Positions 1 to 6,360 are shown, counted from the first letter of the stretch. The stretch is 7,677 nt of DNA from Chloroflexota bacterium (GCA_008501785.1 QQUD01000126.1:1-7677); one strand, 5' to 3'. Notes: a model not told the origin generated them from the sequence alone. Program-made: numbers and translations.

Positions 1-1013
1 TTTGCAAGAATAATGCCATATGTATAATCACTCCCACGGAAAACTCTTGCATCATCGGTACAATAAACCAGGTTTCGCTGCACTCCCACGTTATGTGAGC
101 GATGCACATACAATTGCAGAGCGTAATTGTCGTAGAAAACATTGTCATCAATGACAATATTAGTGGAACCGGAGTAATTGGCGGTAATTAACCCTTCTCC
201 CCAATTATTATGAATAATATTCCTACGATATACGATGTTCTCAGATCGTACCGATATGACACCAGCCGACCAATTCAGTTCACTGGAATCTCTATCATGC
301 GTTGCATAATTGGAATTATATGAGATGTCGTTGTTGCTAACGATGATACCGTTTGCTTCATGCAGCAAAATGCCTGCTTCGCGATTATCATGAATGTTAT
401 TGTTTGTGATCACAATTCCGGTTGGGATGTCATCATACCGATATACGACCAGCCCACGTCCTAGGGAATGGCGAATCTCAAACCCATTAAAAACAACATG
501 ATCCCCTTCAATTCTGACTAAATGCTCATAGTTGAAGCATTGGGGGGGGGAAACAGTGTCGTTACAATTTGCGGAATCGTTATCAGTTGAGGGTATTTGA
601 TACTGACCATCGATCACTGGTGTTTCGCCAGGGAATGCGGTAATGATCAAGGGGCGAAATCTGGTGCCGGATTTTGAAATGATAACTTGTTCAGCATACG
701 TCCCGCCACGGACTAGGACCATTTGTCCAGCTTTCGCTGAATCTACACCTTTTTGAATGGTTCTTAGTGGACGCCGCCATGTGCCAGCCCAATTGTCGTT
801 ACCATTTGGCGAAACAAAGATGTATTTTTTGATTCGTGGTCGCTGGACTGTAAGTGTAGAGGTTGGGGGCAAAGATTGTGTTTGTTCTAGGGAGTAGGTA
901 ACGGCCGTTCCCCCAAACAACGCCGTCACGATAAAAACAACAACTAATGTTCTGAATAAAAGCCTACCTTTTTTGGTTCTCACACGATGGGTATCTAATT
1001 TTTGCTGGTTCAC
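1..1013 (-). CDS. Right-handed parallel beta-helix protein, copy A (3' end beyond window)
   Basis: Reading the minus strand from the GTG at 1013-1011 gives 337 codons without a stop, then the window ends, so the C-terminus is missing. A GGAGGG ribosome binding site lies 7 nt upstream (1021-1026), at the same spacing as in the neighbouring paralogue. Residues about 22-40 form one hydrophobic segment after a basic N-terminus, so the protein is probably exported or anchored with its body outside. From about residue 63 (YIFVSPNGNDNWAG) it has the DUF1565-type opening (PLRTIQKGVD, GGTYAEQVII). Asn-rich beta-helix coils follow, such as NNNIHDNREAGILLHEA and NNDISYNSN. By eye it is about two-thirds identical to copy B over the shared part, but it lacks about 35 residues of B's linker after the membrane segment. 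Such folds occur in polysaccharide lyases and surface proteins. I see no catalytic signature, so substrate and activity are unknown. Confidence 0.88.
   Translation of the reverse strand, partial: MNQQKLDTHRVRTKKGRLLFRTLVVVFIVTALFGGTAVTYSLEQTQSLPPTSTLTVQRPRIKKYIFVSPNGNDNWAGTWRRPLRTIQKGVDSAKAGQMVLVRGGTYAEQVIISKSGTRFRPLIITAFPGETPVIDGQYQIPSTDNDSANCNDTVSPPQCFNYEHLVRIEGDHVVFNGFEIRHSLGRGLVVYRYDDIPTGIVITNNNIHDNREAGILLHEANGIIVSNNDISYNSNYATHDRDSSELNWSAGVISVRSENIVYRRNIIHNNWGEGLITANYSGSTNIVIDDNVFYDNYALQLYVHRSHNVGVQRNLVYCTDDARVFRGSDYTYGIILA
900..909. repeat. Iterated palindrome AACGGCCGTT (first of the window's copies)
   Basis: A perfect 10-bp palindrome inside copy A, where it encodes Thr-Ala-Val after the membrane segment. 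Exact copies also occur at 2882-2891, 4336-4345, 6939-6948 and 7594-7603, with a one-mismatch copy at 6397-6406. See the finding on this repeat. Confidence 0.8.
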
Positions 1014-1020
1014 GATAATT

Positions 1021-1026
1021 CCCTCC
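1021..1026 (-). promoter_or_regulatory. Ribosome binding site of beta-helix copy A
   Basis: GGAGGG on the minus strand, 7 nt before a GTG codon. No ATG nearby fits better, and copy B has the same motif, spacing and GTG. This fixes the start of copy A at 1013. Confidence 0.8.
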
Positions 1027-1065
1027 AATAGGTATTCAAATCTAACCAATTGATCCAGTCAATCA

Positions 1066-1076
1066 TTCAAATTGAA
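1066..1076. promoter_or_regulatory. Conserved 11-bp dyad upstream of copy A (candidate operator)
   Basis: TTCAAATTGAA is a perfect dyad (5-1-5) lying 53 nt before the start codon of copy A. The identical dyad, inside a longer identical 14-nt block, sits 52 nt before copy B. Conservation at the same distance in otherwise diverged flanks suggests a protein-binding site or a leader element. The function is inferred. Confidence 0.35.
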
Positions 1077-1242
1077 GACCTTTATAAAACCACATGTAAA
1101 GCAAAAAAAGTCAAGTAAACGCTCTCAAAACCCAAACATTTTTTGAAGCATAAGATATATTGTTGCTTAAAATTTATTTAGCATCAATAAAATAAGTAAC
1201 AATCTATGTGCGGCACATTTATTTTTAGAGGGCATTAAGCAA

Positions 1243-1286
1243 AATTAATGGAACCAGATGCGTTATACAACTGGTTCCCATTAATT
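1243..1286 (-). terminator. Long hairpin behind beta-helix copy B, probable terminator
   Basis: Arms 1243-1257 and 1271-1286 pair over 15 bp with a single bulged base, leaving a 13-nt loop. The hairpin begins 33 nt past the stop codon of copy B and lies just upstream of the control region of copy A. That is where transcription of B should end. The T-run after the stem on the minus strand is short (TTTT at the stem end), so it is not a classical intrinsic terminator. Confidence 0.5.
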
Positions 1287-1318
1287 AACTTTACCGATCA
1301 TACATATTTAATGGGTCT

Positions 1319-2995
1319 TTATTGCCTTTCGTGAGCGCCAATATCAGAATTGTTACCTCTCGAATTCCCAAAGAAATCATTTGTAATCCCATTTGTCTTT
1401 TCGGCGGCACCAATTGCCGGAGATGATGATTGCAACTTGTACCATGCTGCATCAACCTGACCAGGAACAATCGGGGCATTAGGGTACACAAGCTGCGGGT
1501 CATCCACAATATCCCCGGACCCTGCGGCTGTAAAGACTGGTGGGCTAGACCAAAGATTATTTTCCAATGTAAGACCTGGGTAATCTCGCAAAAGATTGAT
1601 GGGAATTCCATCTTGTTGATAAATAATGTTGTTCTCAAATCGGACATTTTCGTAATTATAGTTCGTCCATAACACGTTTTCTGCTTGATCCGGACCGGAT
1701 GTGGATACGGCATTCACAAACGTATTGTGAGCAACAAGCATATTGATGATGCGATAATCTTCAGCAGCAGAGTCAGACCCCCATACTGCGAAGTTTTGCC
1801 GACAGCCCGTGACAATATTATTCAAAATATCAATATCCCGGGTCCGCAATCCATCCGAAAACCCTTCTGGTGGTGGTTCGTTAGCAACAACAAGGCCAAA
1901 AGTTCGATCACTTCCCCGGAAAAATCTTGAATCATCGGTGCAATAAACCAGATTTCGCTCAACATTTACATTGTGTGACCGATGCACATAGATTTGCAGA
2001 GCGTAGTTGTCATAAAAAACATTATCTTCAATAGTGATATTGGTAGAGCCAGCGTAGTTACCAGTAATTACCCCTTCGCCCCAGTTATTGTGAATGGTAT
2101 TCCCACGATAGACAATGTTATCGGAGCGAACTGAGACAGCGCCTGCTGACCAATTCATTTCACCGGCACCCCTATGGTGCGTTGCAAAATTGGAGTTGTA
2201 TGAAATATCATTGTTTTCAATGGTGACGTTCTTTGCTTCATGCATCAAAATGCCCACATCTCGATTACTGTGAACGTTGTTGTTTTTGATAATGGCTCCG
2301 GTCGGTGAGCCATTATATTTATACACAGCTACTCCGCGACCCAGGGAGTGCCGGATTTCGAAACCATCAAGCACAATGTAATCCCCTTCAATACTAACTA
2401 AATGCTCGTAGTTGAAGCATGTAGGTGGCGAGACTGTATTGTTACAACCTCCCCAATCGCCGTTATGTGAAGGTAAATCGTATTGACCATCAATTATTGG
2501 GGTTTCGCCAGGATATGCAGAAACAGTAATTGGGGAAGTACTGGTACCAGAAGTTGAAATAATGACTTGTTCATAGTAGGTGCCTTCACGCACATAGACT
2601 GTTTTACCAGCAGAAGCCAAATCGACACCCATTTGTATCGTTCTCAATGGCTGATCCAAAGTACCAGGCCAATCGTCGTTACCAGTTGTCGATACGTAGA
2701 TGATATCTTCGGCTAATGGTGGGCGGGCTGTTGGCGTCGGTACAGTTCCATCTGAGGGACAAACAAGTCTGAGTGCATTACGAGATGTGATCTCAATATT
2801 GAGTCCTTGTGCATTACAAGTTACTTCAAGGGCAGACCCAGATTCGAGATGCAGTTTTTGTGTTTGATCTAGGGTGAAGGTAACGGCCGTTACCCCCAAC
2901 AACACCAAAACAACCAATCCAATATAAAAAGGTTTAAATAATAACTGTTTAATTTTACTTCTATTATTTTGTGTTCTTGTGCTTTGCTTATTCAC
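1319..2995 (-). CDS. Right-handed parallel beta-helix protein, copy B (complete)
   Basis: A 558-residue protein starting at GTG 2995-2993. The frame is open to a GTG at 3019, but the GGAGGG ribosome binding site (3003-3008) lies inside that extension, and the 2995 start matches copy A exactly. Residues about 22-42 form a hydrophobic anchor or signal segment. Residues 50-95 are a linker with a Cys-bracketed segment (C60 to C79) and a Pro/Thr stretch, absent from copy A. Residues about 98-145 match the DUF1565-type opening (IYVSTTGNDDWPG, LRTIQMGVD, REGTYYEQVII). Beta-helix coils run to about 480. The C-terminus (LQSSSPAIGAA, then FFGNSRG and DIGAHE) resembles the choice-of-anchor Q ending of bacterial beta-helix proteins. 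It is probably a surface or secreted protein acting on or binding glycans. No catalytic residues can be assigned. It forms a tandem pair with copy A, each with its own upstream region. Confidence 0.9.
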   Translation of the reverse strand: MNKQSTRTQNNRSKIKQLLFKPFYIGLVVLVLLGVTAVTFTLDQTQKLHLESGSALEVTCNAQGLNIEITSRNALRLVCPSDGTVPTPTARPPLAEDIIYVSTTGNDDWPGTLDQPLRTIQMGVDLASAGKTVYVREGTYYEQVIISTSGTSTSPITVSAYPGETPIIDGQYDLPSHNGDWGGCNNTVSPPTCFNYEHLVSIEGDYIVLDGFEIRHSLGRGVAVYKYNGSPTGAIIKNNNVHSNRDVGILMHEAKNVTIENNDISYNSNFATHHRGAGEMNWSAGAVSVRSDNIVYRGNTIHNNWGEGVITGNYAGSTNITIEDNVFYDNYALQIYVHRSHNVNVERNLVYCTDDSRFFRGSDRTFGLVVANEPPPEGFSDGLRTRDIDILNNIVTGCRQNFAVWGSDSAAEDYRIINMLVAHNTFVNAVSTSGPDQAENVLWTNYNYENVRFENNIIYQQDGIPINLLRDYPGLTLENNLWSSPPVFTAAGSGDIVDDPQLVYPNAPIVPGQVDAAWYKLQSSSPAIGAAEKTNGITNDFFGNSRGNNSDIGAHERQ

Positions 2996-3002
2996 GATAA
3001 AT

Positions 3003-3008
3003 CCCTCC
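3003..3008 (-). promoter_or_regulatory. Ribosome binding site deciding the start of copy B
   Basis: GGAGGG, 7 nt before GTG 2995-2993. It excludes the longer open frame that begins with GTG at 3019, because the site would lie inside the coding region. Confidence 0.8.
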
Positions 3009-3046
3009 GACGGATACACAACTATACAAACTGTTACAGTCTGTCA

Positions 3047-3057
3047 TTCAAATTGAA
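3047..3057. promoter_or_regulatory. Conserved 11-bp dyad upstream of copy B (candidate operator)
   Basis: TTCAAATTGAA, identical to the dyad at 1066-1076 and at practically the same distance from the start codon. The role is inferred from conservation only. Confidence 0.35.
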
Positions 3058-3215
3058 TAACATAATGAACCTCGTACAAAATCAAATAAGTTAGATAATC
3101 TGCTCAGGACACAAACATTATTGAGGTATAGCTAACATTGTTGCATAAAATTTTATGAGAATCAATAAAACAGATAACTATCCAGATAGGACAATCATTT
3201 TCAAGGGGGTGTTGT

Positions 3216-3428
3216 GAAGCGCGTTGTTGTCAGGTGCATTGCACCCCTAATATCCGAAAATCACAAATAGTCGTTGCTAACATAATAATAGAGATTAAAT
3301 TACATTTCTATAGGCCCAGATCACTTTTAAGAACTAATTACGACCTAATTTAAATGATAATAAGTAGTACTATTTTGGTACTTTGGCACTGGCCGCTGCT
3401 AATATCGCGAACCCTTCAATCAAATCCT
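3216..3428. other. Intergenic stretch between beta-helix copy B and the metY hairpin
   Basis: No convincing gene on either strand. The plus-strand frame opening at 3354 overlaps the metY 3' end antisense and has no recognisable product. The only small structures are a GGTGCA-T-TGCACC palindrome at 3233-3245, upstream of the block shared with copy A, and a 5-bp AGTAC/GTACT dyad near 3365-3382. Neither can be assigned a role. Confidence 0.6.
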
Positions 3429-3480
3429 GAATATAGAATAAAAATGTCTCAACAAAGTTGGACATTTTTATTCTATATTC
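3429..3480. terminator. Very strong hairpin behind metY, bidirectional terminator-like
   Basis: Arms 3429-3448 and 3461-3480 are perfect 20-bp inverted repeats. The 12-nt loop pairs further (CAAC 3450-3453 with GTTG 3457-3460), leaving a 3-nt loop and one bulged T at 3449. The inner stem is bordered by AAAAA on one side and TTTTT on the other, as in bidirectional intrinsic terminators. It starts 18 nt past the metY stop codon, so termination of the met transcript is the simplest role. The perfect outer AT-rich arms are longer than a terminator needs. Confidence 0.65.
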
Positions 3481-3498
3481 GATTTTGGCAACAATCTA

Positions 3499-4773
3499 TC
3501 AGGCAGATGCTGCTAAAGCTTGAGCTAAGTCTTCTAACAAATCATCAATATTTTCGATACCTACACAGAGGCGGATCATATCAGGTGCAACGCCTGCCAA
3601 TTCCAGTTCAGCTTCAGTAAGCTGGCGGTGGGTCGTGGAAGCCGGGTGAGCTGCCAGTGATTTAGCATCACCAATATTCACCAGTCGCTTGAAGATGTTA
3701 AGCGCATCGTACACTTTTACACCTGCATCAAAACCACCCTTAACGCCAAAACTAAGCAGCGCAGATGGTTTGCCGTTCGTGTATTTTTGGGCCAATTTGT
3801 AATAGGGTGAGCTTTCCAAACCGGCAAACGATACCCAAGAAACCTGGTCATGTGCTTCCAAATAACGAGCAACAGCCAGCGCATTTTCCGTATGCCGCTC
3901 CATACGCAGCGGCAGTGTTTCGATACCCTGCAAAATGAGGAACGCATTGAATGGGCTGATTGCTGAACCGGTATTGCGCAGCGGTACAGTCCGAGCACGG
4001 CCGATATACGCTGCTGGCCCAAATGCCTCGGTATAAACGACCCCGTGATAAGCTGCTTCTGGCGTCGTGAGCATCGGGAAGCGCTCCGCATGGTCTGCCC
4101 AGGGGAAATGTCCACCATCCACAATGATGCCACCCAGCGAATTACCGTGACCGCCCATATATTTGGTAAGCGAATGCACTACGATGTCTGCGCCATATTG
4201 AATGGGTTTGATAATGGATGGCGTGGCCACAGTGTTGTCCACAATCAAAGGTACGCCATGTTTGTGGGCCATCGTAGCAATCGCTTCGATGTCGGCGATG
4301 TTGCCTGCTGGGTTGCCAATGGTTTCGGCAAAGATAACGGCCGTTTTCTCATCAATCAACTTCTCCAGGTTGGCAGGATTGTCATCTTCCGCAAAACGCA
4401 CTTCGAGACCCTGTTTAGGCAGCATGTGCGAGAAAAGGGTGTACGTGCCACCATATAGCAGCGGCACAGAAACCACATTACTACCTGCTTCGGCAATCGT
4501 GAGAATGCTGTAGTTGATTGCCGCACTGCCTGCACTGACAGCCAAACCAGCAACACCACCTTCTAGCGCCGCAACGCGCTTTTCCAGCACATCGGCAGTG
4601 GGATTCATGATACGCGTGTAAATATTGCCCGGTACGGCGAGGTTAAAGAGGTCTGCACCATGTTGAGCATTATCAAACTCGTAAGCAACAGTTTGGTAAA
4701 TAGGCACTGCCACCGATTTGGTGGTTGGGTCTGATTGATAACCAGCGTGGATTGCAATTGTTTCGTCTTTCAT
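3499..4773 (-). CDS. metY: O-acetylhomoserine sulfhydrylase (aminocarboxypropyltransferase) MetY
   Basis: A 424-residue PLP enzyme of the Cys/Met metabolism family, full length for MetY. It replaces the acyl group of O-acylhomoserine with sulfide to give homocysteine in the cytoplasm. Visible landmarks are GYQSDPTTKSVAVPIYQT near the N-terminus, the YTRIMNPT loop (residues 52-59) that contacts the phosphate of the neighbouring subunit, SAGSAA (80-85), YGGTY (107-111), D179 in VDNTVATP (PLP ring), the Schiff-base lysine K204 in HSLTKYMGGHG, and R401 in RLCVGIE (substrate carboxylate). The spacer of about 10 residues after NAQHGADLFNL fits MetY better than cystathionine synthases or lyases. The start is ATG 4773, with AGGAG 5 nt upstream (4779-4783). 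It lies downstream of metA in the same direction and is probably in the SAM-riboswitch operon, although a repeat element sits in the gap. The choice of acyl donor (acetyl or succinyl) is not proven. Confidence 0.96.
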   Translation of the reverse strand: MKDETIAIHAGYQSDPTTKSVAVPIYQTVAYEFDNAQHGADLFNLAVPGNIYTRIMNPTADVLEKRVAALEGGVAGLAVSAGSAAINYSILTIAEAGSNVVSVPLLYGGTYTLFSHMLPKQGLEVRFAEDDNPANLEKLIDEKTAVIFAETIGNPAGNIADIEAIATMAHKHGVPLIVDNTVATPSIIKPIQYGADIVVHSLTKYMGGHGNSLGGIIVDGGHFPWADHAERFPMLTTPEAAYHGVVYTEAFGPAAYIGRARTVPLRNTGSAISPFNAFLILQGIETLPLRMERHTENALAVARYLEAHDQVSWVSFAGLESSPYYKLAQKYTNGKPSALLSFGVKGGFDAGVKVYDALNIFKRLVNIGDAKSLAAHPASTTHRQLTEAELELAGVAPDMIRLCVGIENIDDLLEDLAQALAASA

Positions 4774-4778
4774 GTCAT

Positions 4779-4793
4779 CTCCTATTTTAGGAG
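4779..4793 (-). promoter_or_regulatory. metY ribosome binding site inside a small hairpin
   Basis: On the minus strand CTCCTA (4793-4788) and TAGGAG (4784-4779) are perfect complements around an AAA loop. The AGGAG in the 3' arm is the metY ribosome binding site, 5 nt before ATG. The anti-site arm lies at the left edge of the repeat element at 4790-5020. Folding could lower metY translation, but six base pairs may be too weak to matter in a translated operon. Confidence 0.45.
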
Positions 4794-5020
4794 GAACACA
4801 GAGTTACACGGAGAACCTCAGAGATACACAGAGAAGAAGCAAGAGGAAAAATTAACCCTTTGGGATTTCGCAAAATATTGCCAATTGTAGGGGCGCACCC
4901 TTGTGGTCGCCCTGCTGGGTGGGTACAAGACCCACCCCAACATAAAAATTCCTGTCAAACCAAAACTTCTTAACCTCTGTGCAACTTTGTGTCACCTCTG
5001 TGTAACCCTGTGTTCCTCTC
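4790..5020. repeat. Nested palindromic repeat element between metA and metY
   Basis: Outer imperfect inverted repeats at 4791-4813 and 4996-5018 match at 21 of 23 positions (GAGGAACACAG, then TTACAC). Further related ACACAGAG/CTCTGTG units lie inside each arm. Two inner hairpins follow: AGGGGCGCACC (4889-4899) with GGTCGCCCT (4905-4913), and GGGTGGGT (4917-4924) with ACCCACCC (4930-4937). From general knowledge, both the CTCTGTGTAAC-type and GTAGGGGCG-type units recur as dispersed repeats in environmental bacterial genomes. No transposase is encoded, so this would be a non-autonomous, MITE-like element or a cluster of intergenic repeats. Its right arm overlaps the metA stop codon. I see no clear target-site duplication. 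Confidence 0.65.
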
Positions 5021-6089
5021 CTCTAACTAAATTAAGTGGGTTTTTGGGGTCGATGCCGCGCATGAATGGAATGTGTCGATCCTGGTCGGTGAGCCGATAG
5101 ACAAGACCAAGCCAGTTGTTGAAAAGGGCTTTGCCCGTATCGCCCCAGGTGTTATCCAAATGTGCATCAAATGCATCTTCGGGGAATGGTGGGATGGGAT
5201 CACCATTTATTTTTGCATGGATCGCTTCTGTTAAGTAGGTTTTGTCGATTTGCTCTGCTTCAGTGCTGAAATAGTTTTCAGGCTGCGGTGGCGGCGAATC
5301 GATTTCACCATTCAAAAAGCGTAATACCTCCCTTTTGTACTCTTTAAGCAGGCTGTTCCGAAAGTATTCGGGGTGGCCTTGAAAATAAACAAATCGAAAA
5401 TGATCGGGGCTAACAACAAGTTGAACGCCAGCTTCATCGCTGTCGATGAGGATATGTAACCCGGCCGCTTCTAGCTGCTCTTTCGAGATTTCGTTCCAGC
5501 GAGAGTGGATCATCATGAAGCGGGTATTGATGTCGTGTAGCAGCGGGTGGGATCGGTCACGTACCCGATGCTCAAAAACACCCCACTGCTTGCGCGGCAG
5601 GCGTTTGCGGTCAATGTCGTGTTTCAGCTTGACAATGGCATGGGTAGCAAGGCATGAGCAAAGCACTGAAGCAAGGTGTTCAGATGCCCAGTTGAGTACC
5701 TCTTGCAGGGGTTCCCAAAACGCTTCCAGTTCCAATGCCGGATTGATTACGTTGGCTCCGGTGATGATGAGCGCGTCAAGACCTTCGGCTTTCAGATTTT
5801 CAAATGTATCATAGTAAGTGTCGATATAATCTTGAATTTCAGGACTGCGATCCAGCCCAGGAATGGTGAAGGGATGCACGTAAAATTGCACAATCTGATT
5901 GCAATTGCCAATGAGGCGCATATATTGCTGTTCAGTGATGCGTAAGGCGGCGTCGGGCATCATGTTGAGAAGGCCAATGTGTATCTCGCGAATATCTTGT
6001 TTGAGCGCACGGTCGAGCGGAATGACTTCGTGGCCGTTGCGGCGCAGGTTGTTGTAGGTGGGTAGTTGTGTGTGTGCAACTAAAGGCAT
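4992..6089 (-). CDS. metA: Homoserine O-acyltransferase, MetA family
   Basis: A 365-residue cytoplasmic enzyme that transfers an acyl group from acyl-CoA to homoserine, the first committed step to methionine. It has the glutamine-amidotransferase-like fold of the family. Landmarks are IGLLNMMPDAAL (38-49), LIITGAN (107-113), the acyl-enzyme cysteine C146 in CSCLATHA (aligned to E. coli C142), HSRWNE (195-200), and the catalytic H239 and E241 in FQGHPEY. The start is ATG 6089, with AAAGGA 8 nt upstream (6098-6103). It is longer than E. coli MetA (309 aa). Residues about 270-365 form a C-terminal extension, and its last ten residues (RGEEHRVTQR) are encoded by the repeat element at 4790-5020. 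At the position that separates acetyl-CoA (Glu) from succinyl-CoA (Gly) users, my hand alignment gives Ile115, so the donor is unclear. Linkage to MetY would suit O-acetylhomoserine. Confidence 0.93.
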   Translation of the reverse strand: MPLVAHTQLPTYNNLRRNGHEVIPLDRALKQDIREIHIGLLNMMPDAALRITEQQYMRLIGNCNQIVQFYVHPFTIPGLDRSPEIQDYIDTYYDTFENLKAEGLDALIITGANVINPALELEAFWEPLQEVLNWASEHLASVLCSCLATHAIVKLKHDIDRKRLPRKQWGVFEHRVRDRSHPLLHDINTRFMMIHSRWNEISKEQLEAAGLHILIDSDEAGVQLVVSPDHFRFVYFQGHPEYFRNSLLKEYKREVLRFLNGEIDSPPPQPENYFSTEAEQIDKTYLTEAIHAKINGDPIPPFPEDAFDAHLDNTWGDTGKALFNNWLGLVYRLTDQDRHIPFMRGIDPKNPLNLVRGEEHRVTQR

Positions 6090-6183
6090 GGTTAAAATCC
6101 TTTGTTTTGAGTTTGTGTGGTTCGTTGAAAGTGATAGACGGATAGGAATGAATACGGATTTTGATGAGTTTGTAGTTTTTGCA

Positions 6184-6216
6184 TAAAAAAAGCCCTTTCA
6201 CAAGATGAAAGGGCTT
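6184..6216 (-). terminator. Intrinsic terminator of the SAM riboswitch
   Basis: A perfect 11-bp stem, AAGCCCTTTCA (6190-6200) with TGAAAGGGCTT (6206-6216), with a 5-nt loop. On the minus strand it is followed by a run of seven T (6191-6185). It lies 22 nt after the 3' strand of aptamer helix P1 and about 95 nt before metA, as expected for an expression platform that stops transcription when SAM is bound. Confidence 0.93.
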
Positions 6217-6237
6217 GAATAGGCTGTTTCCCTGTCA

Positions 6238-6360
6238 TCTCATCTGTCAGAGCAGTTTGCTCTGCCGGAATTGGCACCTTTTCGATAAATTGGTCGTCAG
6301 ACCAATACGAATGGTTGCCGAAGCTTCAACGGGCCGGTCCCTCAGCTTCTCTGGATAAGA
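6238..6360 (-). ncRNA. SAM-I (S-box) riboswitch aptamer upstream of metA
   Basis: Read on the minus strand, the leader shows the SAM-I core in order. Helix P1 is formed by TCTTATC (6360-6354) and GATGAGA (6244-6238). The P2/kink-turn and pseudoknot part reads CTGAGGGACCGGCCC, followed by TGAAGC and CGGCAACC. P3 is a perfect hairpin, ATTGGTC/GACCAAT. The joining strand is GGTGCCAATTCC, and P4 is CAGAGCA/TGCTCTG. A terminator follows at 6184-6216. SAM binding should favour the terminator and switch off metA, and metY if cotranscribed, when methionine and SAM are plentiful. The match to the S-box consensus is close enough that I regard the class as secure. The antiterminator pairing was not worked out fully. 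Confidence 0.95.

Larger units (their letters stand above)
1014..1235 (-). promoter_or_regulatory. Control region of beta-helix copy A, duplicated upstream of copy B
   Basis: This AT-rich stretch holds no gene. Read on the minus strand it shares a series of blocks, in the same order and nearly the same distances from the start codon, with the region at 2996-3215 upstream of copy B. The blocks include TTTTATTGAT (1183-1192), a GCAACAA block near 1160-1166, AATGTTTG, and the dyad TTCAATTTGAA (1066-1076). A possible -10 box TATAAA and a TTGACT lie upstream of the dyad, but their spacing (22 nt) is poor for sigma70, so I do not assign a promoter. The shared blocks imply that each gene has its own promoter or leader. 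I do not recognise a known riboswitch fold. Confidence 0.5.
2996..3215 (-). promoter_or_regulatory. Control region of beta-helix copy B, related to that of copy A
   Basis: AT-rich non-coding DNA sharing ordered blocks with 1014-1235: the 14-nt block at 3044-3057 with dyad TTCAAATTGAA, an ACAAACATT block near 3111, TTGTTGC (3138-3144) and ATCAATAAAA (3161-3170). Distances to the start codon differ by only 1-4 nt between the copies. It probably contains the promoter and a leader. I cannot place -35 and -10 boxes with confidence. Confidence 0.5.

Noticed and set aside
1..3000. Possible CRISPR or tandem-repeat array suggested by recurring similar lines at about 2 kb distance
   Set aside because: The recurrence is the two paralogous beta-helix genes, coding in frame, not short repeats with spacers.
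3233..3245. Palindrome GGTGCA-T-TGCACC as an operator of copy B
   Set aside because: It lies upstream of the block shared by both copies and has no counterpart before copy A, so there is no support for a role.
3354..3620. Plus-strand open frame of 88 codons across the metY 3' end
   Set aside because: It overlaps metY antisense, includes the palindrome at 3429-3480, and has no recognisable domain or ribosome binding site.
4045..4513. Plus-strand open frames inside metY
   Set aside because: They are antisense shadows of a well conserved enzyme gene and have no recognisable domain of their own.
4790..5020. Insertion sequence with its own transposase
   Set aside because: The element is only about 230 bp and encodes no transposase or recognisable protein, so it can only be non-autonomous.
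4903..5100. Plus-strand open frame covering the repeat element and metA end
   Set aside because: Composed mostly of repeat sequence and antisense to metA, with no gene-like features.
5932..6277. Minus-strand open frames through the metA leader
   Set aside because: They run through the riboswitch and terminator, which are clearly RNA elements, and their translations show no family resemblance.
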